From Candidatus Omnitrophota bacterium (GTDB taxonomy: Bacteria; Hinthialibacterota; Hinthialibacteria; Hinthialibacterales; Hinthialibacteraceae): a DNA stretch of 39,987 nt. The stretch is from positions 1 to 39,987 of the forward strand of contig JBFMBP010000001.1 in NCBI GenBank assembly GCA_040755155.1, read 5' to 3'. Every line of letters begins with the position of its first letter. Positions within the stretch are counted from its first letter, which is position 1. The position numbers and the translations under genes were made by a program. The notes under the pieces are model-generated. The model searched no databases. It was not told where the DNA came from and worked only from the letters and a program-made list of their open reading frames with translations. Of the stretch, positions 25,193 through 33,555 are shown one piece after another.

Positions 25193-27268
25193 ATGAAAGG
25201 AGTACCGAGAGCATTATTTATGGGATTGGTAGGGCTGATTACGGCGTTCGGCGCCGATTTATCCGCCAATCCACCGCTGAAAGGCCCTTATGGAGAGACC
25301 ATCTTAGGCTGGGGAACGATTTACGATGGCGATATCGCTCCAGGGGGAGAATCGTTTGTTCTGGGAACGTCATTAGGCGCAATCGAATGGAACGCGAAAA
25401 GCGGAGATTTTCGCGCATTCCAGCCCATCGGTGATTTGCCAGCGAGGGCCGTCGCCTATTCCCCGGACGGATCGAAATTGCTGGCTTCGGATTGGAATGC
25501 GTCGAGGATTTGGAGCGCCGAAACAAGGGAATTGCTGCTCTCGTTTCCTGCGAAATTGGAACCGGGATCATCGATTTGCGTATCGCAAGACGAACAATAT
25601 GCAGCGGCATGCAACTACGATAAATCGAATTATTCTTATAACTGCAATTTTTGGAATTTATCATCTGGCGATCAAAGTGGAATTATCGGAAATATCTCTT
25701 TGAATTCCAATCTCGCCGCTTTCGTGAGTAATTTCGGTTTCAAAATGGCCTCTGTGGACTCGTTGGATAATCCATTGATTTTCTGGAATATGGATGTACT
25801 TCCTTCAGAAAAAAGGAGTAAGCCTTCCATTACTCCCTTCGCTTCGGTGCAAACGCCGGATCGTTCTCTGGCCGCAGCGCGCGTTCTGGAATTTAACACA
25901 GTCAACGACGCGGGCGAATCGAAAATAGTAGCTTACGTATGGGAGACCAGCGCTTGGAATCAATTGCTCAAAATAGAAGAATCCGAAAACATCGAAGGCG
26001 TCGCATTCGATCCTGAGTCCAGGGCCATCATCGTCTTGACGAAAACTCAAATCGTTTCAATCGATTCCCAAACTGGCGTAGAACTGTCGCGTAGGGAGAT
26101 TCCCGCCTCATTTCTAAAAATCAATGCTCTATCTCAAGACGGGAAATGGATGCTGATTCAAAAAGACGAATTAACGTTGGAGTATTGGAATTTGGAAAAG
26201 ATGGAATTGGTTTTTTCCGCTCCCTTGATAACAGATGATATGAAATGCGCCGCTTTCGATCCTTCCGGCAAAATCGTTTGCGCCGCTCAGGATTCCCGGT
26301 TGACATTTTACGACGCCGATTCCGGCGACTTTATTGAGGAATGGCCGGGAGGCAATCCAAAAACCATCCAATCGATTGCGTATTCGCCCGATGGAACCAA
26401 ATTAGCCGCGGCGAAAGATAATGGCATCGTTGAGGTTTGGGATGTCCAAGAAAAAACGATACTCTGGGATAATAAATCGTTGGAAGGATTTGTCGATGGA
26501 GTCATATCGTTTAGTCAAGATGGACAGCGTATTCTTATTAGCGGCGGCGAAGATATTAGTGAAATCTCATCGATATGGAACGCCGAAACGGGAGAAAAAA
26601 TTTCTACGCTTACTGTGTTGGATTTTCCAACGCCGAAAACTCTTTCTCGCATGAACCCAGATGGCGATCCCAACTCAACGGTTTCGCCTATGTGGGGGTA
26701 TCTTACTATCTCCAGAGCAGTTTTTTCGCCGAATGAAGAGTTGATTGTTACTAACAGGACAAATTATCGCAATCGTAATACTTATTCCATCGGGATATGG
26801 GATGCCAAAACGGGGAAATTATTACTAGTTTTGGATAAGTATTCCGGCTTTGTTACTCAAATTCGATTTTCCCATGATGGACGTTCGATCGTCATTGGGG
26901 ACGATCTAGGAAAGGTAGTTGTATGCAACGTGGAAACGGGAAAAGAAGCGCTGGTATGCCAACATGATTACAGTTTTATTAATGACGCTGTTTTTACACC
27001 TGATGACCGCTATATCCTTTCAACCGCAGAGAATCTAATATTATGGGAATCGTCAGGTGAATCCAAACTGATCGTTTGGAATGCGGCAACGGGAGAACGT
27101 TTGTTAAAATTGGATCCCTTTAACAGCGCAATCAAATCAATTGATTTCTCGTCCGACGGCAAAAGATTTGTCACCGCTGCCGATGATGGACACGCTCGAA
27201 TATGGAACATGGTTGATGTCGAAGAAATGATACGCACAGGGATCGAAGATAGTTACATCTATAATTGA
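25193..27268 (+). CDS. Secreted double-propeller WD40 repeat protein
   Basis: A 691-residue protein with a Sec signal peptide (about residues 1-26) followed by WD40-like repeats over the whole length. I count 14 units beginning with an AxSPDG-type turn and ending in a W(D/N)-type strand. Seven lie in the N-terminal half (from DIAPGGESFVLG to ALSQDGKWMLI) and seven in the C-terminal half (from AFDPSGKIVCAA to DFSSDGKRFVTA), which fits two seven-bladed beta-propellers. Several N-terminal repeats are degenerate. There is no kinase, protease or anchor domain. Propellers of this sort bind proteins; the partner is unknown. GGAGGGAA precedes ATG 25193 and a terminator follows at 27293. Family assignment is good, function unknown. 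Confidence 0.9.
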   Translation: MKGVPRALFMGLVGLITAFGADLSANPPLKGPYGETILGWGTIYDGDIAPGGESFVLGTSLGAIEWNAKSGDFRAFQPIGDLPARAVAYSPDGSKLLASDWNASRIWSAETRELLLSFPAKLEPGSSICVSQDEQYAAACNYDKSNYSYNCNFWNLSSGDQSGIIGNISLNSNLAAFVSNFGFKMASVDSLDNPLIFWNMDVLPSEKRSKPSITPFASVQTPDRSLAAARVLEFNTVNDAGESKIVAYVWETSAWNQLLKIEESENIEGVAFDPESRAIIVLTKTQIVSIDSQTGVELSRREIPASFLKINALSQDGKWMLIQKDELTLEYWNLEKMELVFSAPLITDDMKCAAFDPSGKIVCAAQDSRLTFYDADSGDFIEEWPGGNPKTIQSIAYSPDGTKLAAAKDNGIVEVWDVQEKTILWDNKSLEGFVDGVISFSQDGQRILISGGEDISEISSIWNAETGEKISTLTVLDFPTPKTLSRMNPDGDPNSTVSPMWGYLTISRAVFSPNEELIVTNRTNYRNRNTYSIGIWDAKTGKLLLVLDKYSGFVTQIRFSHDGRSIVIGDDLGKVVVCNVETGKEALVCQHDYSFINDAVFTPDDRYILSTAENLILWESSGESKLIVWNAATGERLLKLDPFNSAIKSIDFSSDGKRFVTAADDGHARIWNMVDVEEMIRTGIEDSYIYN

Positions 27269-27292
27269 TTTTGATTTCCATGAGAATTTTGA

Positions 27293-27336
27293 CGCCGCTC
27301 TCGCTGAAAATTGGCGGGGGCGGCGATTGTTTTTTG
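27293..27336 (+). terminator. Rho-independent terminator after the WD40 gene
   Basis: A 12-bp stem (CGCCGCTCTCGC with GCGGGGGCGGCG, two G-U pairs) and a short A-rich loop are followed by ATTGTTTTTT, 25 nt after the stop. Confidence 0.82.
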
Positions 27337-27459
27337 CATCCCAATATTATAAATGGAAAGAGAATGCTATTGTGAATTCCGAGTGATAAAAACATAATAG
27401 AATTCAAATCTACGCATGATAATTCGGCGTTAAGTTATAGAACGAAAGGAAAAATCGGC

Positions 27460-30400
27460 ATGAAACGTTCGATGCTATTCTTGGCGATGGCGGCGTTGTT
27501 CGCGTCGGGATGGGCGTTTTCGCAGGATCAAGGCGGGGCGGCGGTTGCGCCGCGGGTGGAATTCGCCGACTTGCATCATCCCAAGGATTGGACTGCCGCC
27601 CATGACGTGGGAGCGTTTCGTCCGGCGGAGGGGGGATTCGCTTTTACTTGCACCGGTTCCGATCCTTATATCATCTCCCAATCCATCCTGTTTTCCGCCG
27701 AGGAATATAAAGCCATCGAGATCGAGATGAGCGTTTCGGATGGGTCGCGGGGGCAATTATTTTGGGCGACGCAGGAACGGCCTGCGTTTACGGAAACGCA
27801 AAGCATTCATTTCGAAGTGAAGAAAGACGGACTCTATCACACCTATGTTTTAGTAATGGCTCATCATGCGCAATGGACGGGGAACATCAGCCGCCTGCGG
27901 CTCGATGCCATCGATAAGGAAGGCGAGGTCAAACTGCGGGCGTTTCGCATTTTGAATTATTCGGGATCGAAGATCGAACCGTTGGGATTTTATCCCAGCG
28001 CGCCGTTCGCCGCTTCCGGCGAGACGTTCCAGCTTGCGGCGCGGTTTCGCAATTCGGGAGACGCTCCCGCCGCCGTCGAATTGGAATTGGATTACGCCCG
28101 CGCAGAAGCCATAGTGATTCAACCCCTTTTTGGCGGTTTTTTGGCCATTCCTTCCGGCGAGGAACGGGAAGCGCGATGGTCCGTGAAAGGAACGGCGGAA
28201 TGCGCCGTTCCGCTATCTTGCCGCTGGAATTTATCCGGCGCGACGAAGGCGGAGGAGCCGCTATATACGATCGTCGAGATTGCCGATGTGGATCGAGCGA
28301 TGAGAGGAGTGGTTTTGGGCAGCGGGGATGGACGATTGACGTTCGTTCCTACCAGCGCCGGATATGGTCCGATTCGTTATCAAATCAGGAAGAACGGCGA
28401 ATGGAAGGATGCCGCCTGGTCGCCGCGATTGGGGACGGCGGCGCGGCGGCTAGACGATGGTTCTGTGCAATGGACGCCGGTCTTCTCTTCCGAGGCTCCA
28501 AACGCGGATCAAGAGGGGAATCTTGCTTTTTCCCAAACGATTAAGGATCAAGATGGCGGGGCTTGGAATTTTCAGCTGGAAACAAAAAAAGTCTCGCCGG
28601 TTCCGGGAGCGATTAAATTCATTTCGACATTAACGAGGACGCTGGGGAGGGAGGGGCGGCTGCTGCATTTTTCCGGGCCTGATCTTTATGCCGGGCAGAA
28701 GAGTTTTGGAACGCAGAAGGATATGGCGGTTTTGCCCGGCGTCGAATATATCGACAAAGTCGCGGTCTCATCCAGCGACGCCGTTGCCCATCCGCCGGTG
28801 CGCGATCATTACGCGCCGCATCCTTATAAAATCACTATTCCTTATATGGCGCTGACCTATGACGGGATGCTGGTCTCGCTGTTATGGCCGCCGAATGCGC
28901 CGTGGAGCGCTAACGAGACGGCGCTTTCTTCCAAATTCGCCGTTCCCAACCGGTATTACGGGCAGAACAATCACCTGTTCGGCCTCTTTGTTCCCAGCGT
29001 TGCGAAATACGTTCGGGAAAACGAAGAAAGCGCCTTCGAGCCGTATATTGTAAAACCGGGTGAGAGTATACGGATCGAAAGCGCAGTTTACCTGGCTCAA
29101 GACGACGATCCTAACGGGGCGCTCGATCCCTGGCTGGCGATTTACGGCGGCGGGGCGATTCCGGAACCGCAACCGGCGCCGCGTTCTTATATGGATGAAA
29201 TCGCGCTCAGCCGCCAGGCGTATCTCACGACTTGCTGGAATGAAATCGCCAAAGGATGGGGACATTGCGCGGGCTGGGCGCCGCTCTCTTCCGCCGGGAT
29301 GTTGGCCTTATTATCGATGGACGATTTTTTGTGCGACGACGCAGCGGCGAAAAAGGTTGTGAGCGAGCGCGTGAAATTGGTATACGACTCCATCCTAGCG
29401 CAATCGGGTGAGGCGGGACTGGCATCGAACGCCGGATGCCACGTGATGACCTGCGAACCGTCCTTTTACTGGGGAGTGACGGAAACGCAACTGCCCGCAT
29501 GGCGGCGCACGATCCAAGGCATGGTCAATTCGCAAAATGCCGACGGCAGCTGGGGATATCATCCCGGCAGCGACGAACAGAAGACGTTAGGCCGGGAGGG
29601 AGAAGTCGTTTCCGGCACTATTTCGCCGAATACGATGCTTTCCATGCGCTTGGCGCGGATAACCGCCGATTCCTTGGCGGCGAATACGGGCTTGAAAGCG
29701 CTGGAGGCGTTGAATGCGCAAACCGTTCCGCGCGGGGCGCAGGGGTGGGAATGCCCGCTGGCCGCCGCCGATATCCTGGTTTCCGGGCATGGCGCGCGAG
29801 CCAATCTGGACGCCTATCGCATCACCGGGCGCGAGGAGTATTTGGAAAAAGCGCGCTATTGGGCGCGCAGCGGCATAGGGTTTCATTATTTGTGGAATTT
29901 GCCGGATCGTCCCTTGCAACGCTTCGCCACCATCCCCATTTTCGGTACGACGTTTTACACCCATTCTTGGCGCGGCGTACCCGTTCAGTGGTGCGGGCTG
30001 GTCTACGCTTACGCCTTGCAGGAATTGGCGGATTTCGATAACAGCCAACCTTGGCGCAAGATCGCGCGCGGCATTGTCCACAGCGCTATGTTGCAGCAGA
30101 TGACGGAAGGGAAATATATCGGAACGCTGCCCGACAGCTACGGCGATTATTTTCTCACGGCTAGAGGCGCCTATATCAATCCCGAAAACATCATGACCAA
30201 TCTGCACGCTCTCGAAGGAAACAGTTTCGATATCCGAACCGTTTTTCTGGAAGAGCCAACGCCGGAAGCGCTGCGCATCAGCGCCAACGCCGATATAGAG
30301 AACGCTGGGAGGAAAGGGGGAGGCATCGAATTCGCCGTCCACTCCAAAATTGGCCGAAAAACGGAAATCTTAATCGCCCCAATGCCCAAAGCGCCGCAAG

Positions 30401-30561
30401 CCGTGCTGCGCAAGAATGGAAGCGCACTTCCCGAAGTTAATCCGCTTTTCGGCAACGAAGAGGGATGGCGCTATATGGGTGAATATCAGACGCTGCTGAT
30501 CCATATCTCGCACGACGCCGAGCGGATGGAACTATCGGCGCAAGGTCCGGCTGGACTTTAG
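27460..30561 (+). CDS. Large secreted multi-domain protein with alpha/alpha-toroid-like region
   Basis: A 1033-residue secreted protein, family not recognised. The signal peptide is at residues 1-21. Residues ~30-175 form a carbohydrate-binding-like beta sandwich (ending LRAFRILNYSGSK). Residues ~180-275 resemble a CARDB/NPCBM-type beta domain, and ~280-560 form further beta-rich sequence. From ~577 to ~920 helices dominate, with features of an (alpha/alpha) toroid as in polysaccharide lyases, epimerases and some glycoside hydrolases: NEIAKGWGHCAGW, YDSILAQSGEAGL, SQNADGSWGYHPG, DAYRITGREEYLEKARYWARSG, YTHSWRGVPVQWCGL. A final beta segment closes the chain. This architecture suggests attack on or binding of a complex glycan, but no catalytic signature is certain. 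AAAGG lies ahead of ATG 27460. It is likely transcribed alone. Confidence 0.82.
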   Translation: MKRSMLFLAMAALFASGWAFSQDQGGAAVAPRVEFADLHHPKDWTAAHDVGAFRPAEGGFAFTCTGSDPYIISQSILFSAEEYKAIEIEMSVSDGSRGQLFWATQERPAFTETQSIHFEVKKDGLYHTYVLVMAHHAQWTGNISRLRLDAIDKEGEVKLRAFRILNYSGSKIEPLGFYPSAPFAASGETFQLAARFRNSGDAPAAVELELDYARAEAIVIQPLFGGFLAIPSGEEREARWSVKGTAECAVPLSCRWNLSGATKAEEPLYTIVEIADVDRAMRGVVLGSGDGRLTFVPTSAGYGPIRYQIRKNGEWKDAAWSPRLGTAARRLDDGSVQWTPVFSSEAPNADQEGNLAFSQTIKDQDGGAWNFQLETKKVSPVPGAIKFISTLTRTLGREGRLLHFSGPDLYAGQKSFGTQKDMAVLPGVEYIDKVAVSSSDAVAHPPVRDHYAPHPYKITIPYMALTYDGMLVSLLWPPNAPWSANETALSSKFAVPNRYYGQNNHLFGLFVPSVAKYVRENEESAFEPYIVKPGESIRIESAVYLAQDDDPNGALDPWLAIYGGGAIPEPQPAPRSYMDEIALSRQAYLTTCWNEIAKGWGHCAGWAPLSSAGMLALLSMDDFLCDDAAAKKVVSERVKLVYDSILAQSGEAGLASNAGCHVMTCEPSFYWGVTETQLPAWRRTIQGMVNSQNADGSWGYHPGSDEQKTLGREGEVVSGTISPNTMLSMRLARITADSLAANTGLKALEALNAQTVPRGAQGWECPLAAADILVSGHGARANLDAYRITGREEYLEKARYWARSGIGFHYLWNLPDRPLQRFATIPIFGTTFYTHSWRGVPVQWCGLVYAYALQELADFDNSQPWRKIARGIVHSAMLQQMTEGKYIGTLPDSYGDYFLTARGAYINPENIMTNLHALEGNSFDIRTVFLEEPTPEALRISANADIENAGRKGGGIEFAVHSKIGRKTEILIAPMPKAPQAVLRKNGSALPEVNPLFGNEEGWRYMGEYQTLLIHISHDAERMELSAQGPAGL

Positions 30562-30563
30562 GA

Positions 30564-30617
30564 GTCGGAGACAGGGGGACTTTGAGATTGGGAGAGTGGG
30601 AGACTGGGAGACTGGGA
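30564..30617. repeat. Short degenerate tandem repeat (GGGAGACT units)
   Basis: Immediately after the stop of the toroid protein gene, units related to GGGAGACT or GGAGAC recur five to six times, ending GGGAGACTGGGAGACTGGGA. The hairpin repeat at 30621-30647 follows at once. Confidence 0.7.
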
Positions 30618-30620
30618 TGC

Positions 30621-30647
30621 TCAAGGGCAGAAAAGACCATGCCCTTA
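30621..30647. repeat. AAGGGCA hairpin repeat, second copy
   Basis: Arms AAGGGCA and TGCCCTT surround the loop GAAAAGACCA. The copy at 1453-1479 has the same arms with the loop GAAACAACCT. Both lie beside short tandem repeats in intergenic DNA. Confidence 0.7.
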
Positions 30648-30664
30648 CCAGCCTACTTTTAATA

Positions 30665-30699
30665 TCAACCCTCACCTAGCCTTTCCCAGAGGGAGAGGA
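30665..30699. repeat. Dispersed repeat family A, copy 4 (partial)
   Basis: TCAACCCTCACCTAGCCTTTCCCAGAGGGAGAGG-like sequence matches the right half of the family A element, with a shortened palindrome. It ends three bases from the bshC stop codon, so it may serve as the 3' hairpin of that gene. Confidence 0.7.
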
Positions 30700-30702
30700 A
30701 GA

Positions 30703-32340
30703 TTACACCGCGCTTATAAAACAATGCGCGCCTTCCTCTGCTGCCTCGCTGATTTTTTGGATATCGGTGAGGAAGGAGGGACCGTATTTGAGGAGATAAT
30801 AAAAGATATTCAGCCGCCGTTCCTGCAAATCGCCCTCCGGCAAGAGGGCGCATTGCAGAGATTGAAGCTGTAGCAACAGCGTTTGATTTTTCTCCGCCTC
30901 CCGCCGCGACACCAGGTTTTCCGAATTTTCTATTTCCTGTTGGATGCGGCGATGGTTCTTTTCCAACGTTTTCAGGATAGTGGGATCGGTTTGCCGCGCT
31001 CGTTCTTCCAATGTTTGAAAATATTCGATAAGCGCTTTTTCCGCTGCTCGCCGCATGGCGTCTCGCTCTCTTCCGCTCTCTTGCTGCGCGATGCGTTTGG
31101 CTAGCGCCGCTGGATGCTGCGCCAGATCGTTGGGTTCCAAACCATAACGTTCCAGCAGTTTTTTCTCCCGCCCTTCCAGCAGCGTAAAGCCGAAGCGCCG
31201 CTCCAGGCAGGGGCGGGGAACGCCATGCTGAGCGTAAATATCTTTCAGAAGAAAATGATACGCCAGTTCATTCGGTCCCAATATCGCCGCCATCGTGGGC
31301 AATAGCGCATCCTGAATCGCAGGCCGCAGTACGGCGGAGGCGGAAAAGGCTTCCGGTTGTTCATCGAGTTTTCGCAACAATTCCGCCCGGCTCCATCGCT
31401 TCCCGTTTGTTGTTTCGAATTCGCCGTCTCTAACAAACAGCGGCCAACGCCGTCCTTCTTCAACCAGAAAAAACGAAGTGCGGTCGGCGCGCTTATGAAT
31501 CGGCGGCGTCAGTCCCTGCACTTGCAGCCTTGCTCCCGCCTCTTCGACGCATTGCGCCGCATGGGCAGGCTCCGCTATCTCGCGTTCCAGAATCCGCCGC
31601 GACTCGCGCCGGATATACGGATCGTCAGGCCGGACGATGATCAATCCTTCATTGGGAAACAACATCCAAATCAGCCGGTCGAAGAAATCCGGGTACGAAT
31701 CCGAGCGATCGTAACAAGATCGAATTTTGTCCAAAATCGTATCGACGAATTCCGTTGGATGCAGCGAGCCGCGCAGGCAATCTAGCAAATCGTTTATCGG
31801 CAACTCGTTTTTTGATATCGAAAAATAAGGCCGCCGATTTTCTTTGTCCAACCCCCAATGATATGCGGCTAGGGTTTTTTCTTTCGACAGCCAATAGAGT
31901 GAGGCGATTTCCGAAATATCGTCGTCTTCGGTTGCGTTCCAAAAGGCGGGCAGAAAGGTTTTTTGCGTTTCTGCGCTCAGGCGCCTGGAGAGATGGATCG
32001 CATGAAGTATCTTATAGAACGTATACAACGGGCCGCCGAGCAATCCAGGCTGCTGTCCCGCGATGATGAGATAACAATCCTCTTCCCGCAGCCTTTCGAT
32101 GGCGCGCAGCGCGGAAGCGGGAGCGTCTCGCCGCTCGTGCGATTGGCGCAGCGAATCGGCCAGCTGATCCCGGTCGATCGAAGCGCCGATAAACGGCTTG
32201 CGTTTTTCTATAACGGAAGAAATGGAGGAGAGCGGCGGCGGCGTTAAATCCAACAACTCCGCTGGCGGATTCGCCAAGGCTTGCGCATAGGGATGAACGC
32301 CCGTTAAAGATGCGGCATTCCACGCCGTTAAAATTTCCAT
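30703..32340 (-). CDS. bshC: Bacillithiol biosynthesis cysteine-adding enzyme BshC
   Basis: A 545-residue cytoplasmic enzyme. It is proposed to add cysteine to GlcN-malate in the last step of bacillithiol synthesis, a low-molecular-weight thiol that replaces glutathione. Diagnostic segments are AGQQPGLLGGPLYTFYK (about 94-110), the FWNATEDDDISEI motif (133-145, family form FW-EDHDF-EI) and the long C-terminal coiled coil (around IQQEIENSENLVSRREAEKN). ATG 32340 gives the usual family length and begins MEILTAWN. The open frame extends a further 101 codons upstream, but that part lies inside the opposite-strand methyltransferase gene and is not conserved. The start is only 15 bp from the divergent gene's start. 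bshA and bshB are not in the window. Strong assignment. Confidence 0.95.
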   Translation of the reverse strand: MEILTAWNAASLTGVHPYAQALANPPAELLDLTPPPLSSISSVIEKRKPFIGASIDRDQLADSLRQSHERRDAPASALRAIERLREEDCYLIIAGQQPGLLGGPLYTFYKILHAIHLSRRLSAETQKTFLPAFWNATEDDDISEIASLYWLSKEKTLAAYHWGLDKENRRPYFSISKNELPINDLLDCLRGSLHPTEFVDTILDKIRSCYDRSDSYPDFFDRLIWMLFPNEGLIIVRPDDPYIRRESRRILEREIAEPAHAAQCVEEAGARLQVQGLTPPIHKRADRTSFFLVEEGRRWPLFVRDGEFETTNGKRWSRAELLRKLDEQPEAFSASAVLRPAIQDALLPTMAAILGPNELAYHFLLKDIYAQHGVPRPCLERRFGFTLLEGREKKLLERYGLEPNDLAQHPAALAKRIAQQESGRERDAMRRAAEKALIEYFQTLEERARQTDPTILKTLEKNHRRIQQEIENSENLVSRREAEKNQTLLLQLQSLQCALLPEGDLQERRLNIFYYLLKYGPSFLTDIQKISEAAEEGAHCFISAV

Positions 32341-32355
32341 AAGATTTCTCTTACG

Positions 32356-33555
32356 ATGAATAAGAATTCTTTCCTCACCATAACGATTAAACCGCGAATG
32401 GGCAAACGGGCGAAGAGCGGCCATCCATGGATTTTCAGCAATGAAATCGGCCATCCCTCGCCCAAACCCGAATCGGGCGAGTTGGTTTCCGTCCTCGACG
32501 AGGGCGGCTCTTTTCTTGGCTATGCTTCTTACAATCCTCACAGCCTCATCGCTTTGCGGCTGCTCTCGCGGGATGTTAATGCCGTCCCCGGCTCGGTGGA
32601 ATGGTTCGCGCAAAAATTCCGCGCCGCCGCTGCCTTGCGCCAACGCTTCTATCCCTCCCGCCGATCCTATCGTTTAGCTTATGCCGATTCGGACGGCCTG
32701 CCGGGATTGGCAATCGACCGCTATGAAGACGTTCTAGCGCTGCAAATCCAAACAGCAGGCATGGAAAGATGGCTTGATCTCATCGCGGAAGCCCTCAAGC
32801 GAGTCATAAATCCCGCCGCTATCGTTCTGCGCAACGACAGCGATATCCGCAAGCTGGAAGGGCTGAGTCTCTATAGCAAGGTTCTTTACGGCAACGCGCC
32901 GGAAACGGTGGAGATTGAAGAAAACGGCGTTAAATTAGCGGTGGATATTCTCTCTGGCCAAAAGACCGGTCATTTTTTCGACCAGGCTGATAACCGCGCC
33001 GCCTTGGCGCCGTTTGTGAAAGAGGCGGAGGTATTGGATTTATTCTGCCATACCGGCGCCTGGGCGTTGAAAATGCTGTCGGCGGGCGCCCGCCATGCGG
33101 CGGTTCTCGATAGCTCCGAATCGGCGCTGGCTTTGGCGCGCCGCAACGCCGAACTCAACGGCTTTGCGCAACGAATGGAGTTTATCCAATCGGACGCCTT
33201 CACGTGGCTTTCCTCCGCCCGCCGCGAACGCCGCGTCTTCGACGCCGTCGTCGTCGATCCCCCCGCCTTCGCCAAGAGCGCCAAGCAAATCAAAAACGCC
33301 CTACGCGGCTATGAAGACGTCAATCGCCAGGCTATCCGCGCCGTAAAAGACGGCGGCCTTTTGTGCAGCTGCTCATGCTCCTATTACATTACGGAGGATG
33401 AGTTTCTCGCGTTACTCCAGCGCGCGGCGGCGCGCGAACGCAAGAGAATAGCCGTGCTCCAGGTTCGCGGCCAGGCGATGGATCATCCCATCCTCTTAGC
33501 CATGCCCGAATCGCGGTATCTCAAGTGCGTCATTGGAGTTGTCGAATCCCTCTAA
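32356..33555 (+). CDS. Class I SAM-dependent rRNA methyltransferase, RlmI-like (PUA domain)
   Basis: A 399-residue RNA methyltransferase of the RlmI/RlmK family. The N-terminal PUA RNA-binding domain starts TITIKPRMGKRAKSGHPWIFS, followed by a linker with GLAIDRYED. The Rossmann domain shows GQKTGHFFDQ (201-210), SAM-binding motif I VLDLFCHTGAWALKML (226-241), LDSSESAL (251-258) and catalytic DPPAFAKS (301-308). RlmI of E. coli makes m5C1962 in 23S rRNA; the same target is a reasonable inference here, though paralogues differ. ATG 32356 lacks a clear ribosome binding site and lies 15 bp from the divergent bshC start. At its 3' end it overlaps the convergent next gene by 4 bp. The family is certain. 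Confidence 0.93.
   Translation: MNKNSFLTITIKPRMGKRAKSGHPWIFSNEIGHPSPKPESGELVSVLDEGGSFLGYASYNPHSLIALRLLSRDVNAVPGSVEWFAQKFRAAAALRQRFYPSRRSYRLAYADSDGLPGLAIDRYEDVLALQIQTAGMERWLDLIAEALKRVINPAAIVLRNDSDIRKLEGLSLYSKVLYGNAPETVEIEENGVKLAVDILSGQKTGHFFDQADNRAALAPFVKEAEVLDLFCHTGAWALKMLSAGARHAAVLDSSESALALARRNAELNGFAQRMEFIQSDAFTWLSSARRERRVFDAVVVDPPAFAKSAKQIKNALRGYEDVNRQAIRAVKDGGLLCSCSCSYYITEDEFLALLQRAAARERKRIAVLQVRGQAMDHPILLAMPESRYLKCVIGVVESL

Noticed and set aside
29436-30041. A 201-codon plus-strand frame inside the toroid protein gene
   Set aside because: It is out of frame with a well supported 1033-residue gene and is Arg/Gly-rich without motif.
32341-32643. An N-terminal extension of bshC by 101 codons
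   Set aside because: It would overlap the PUA domain of the RlmI-like gene on the other strand, and the family starts at the MEILTAWN-type N-terminus.
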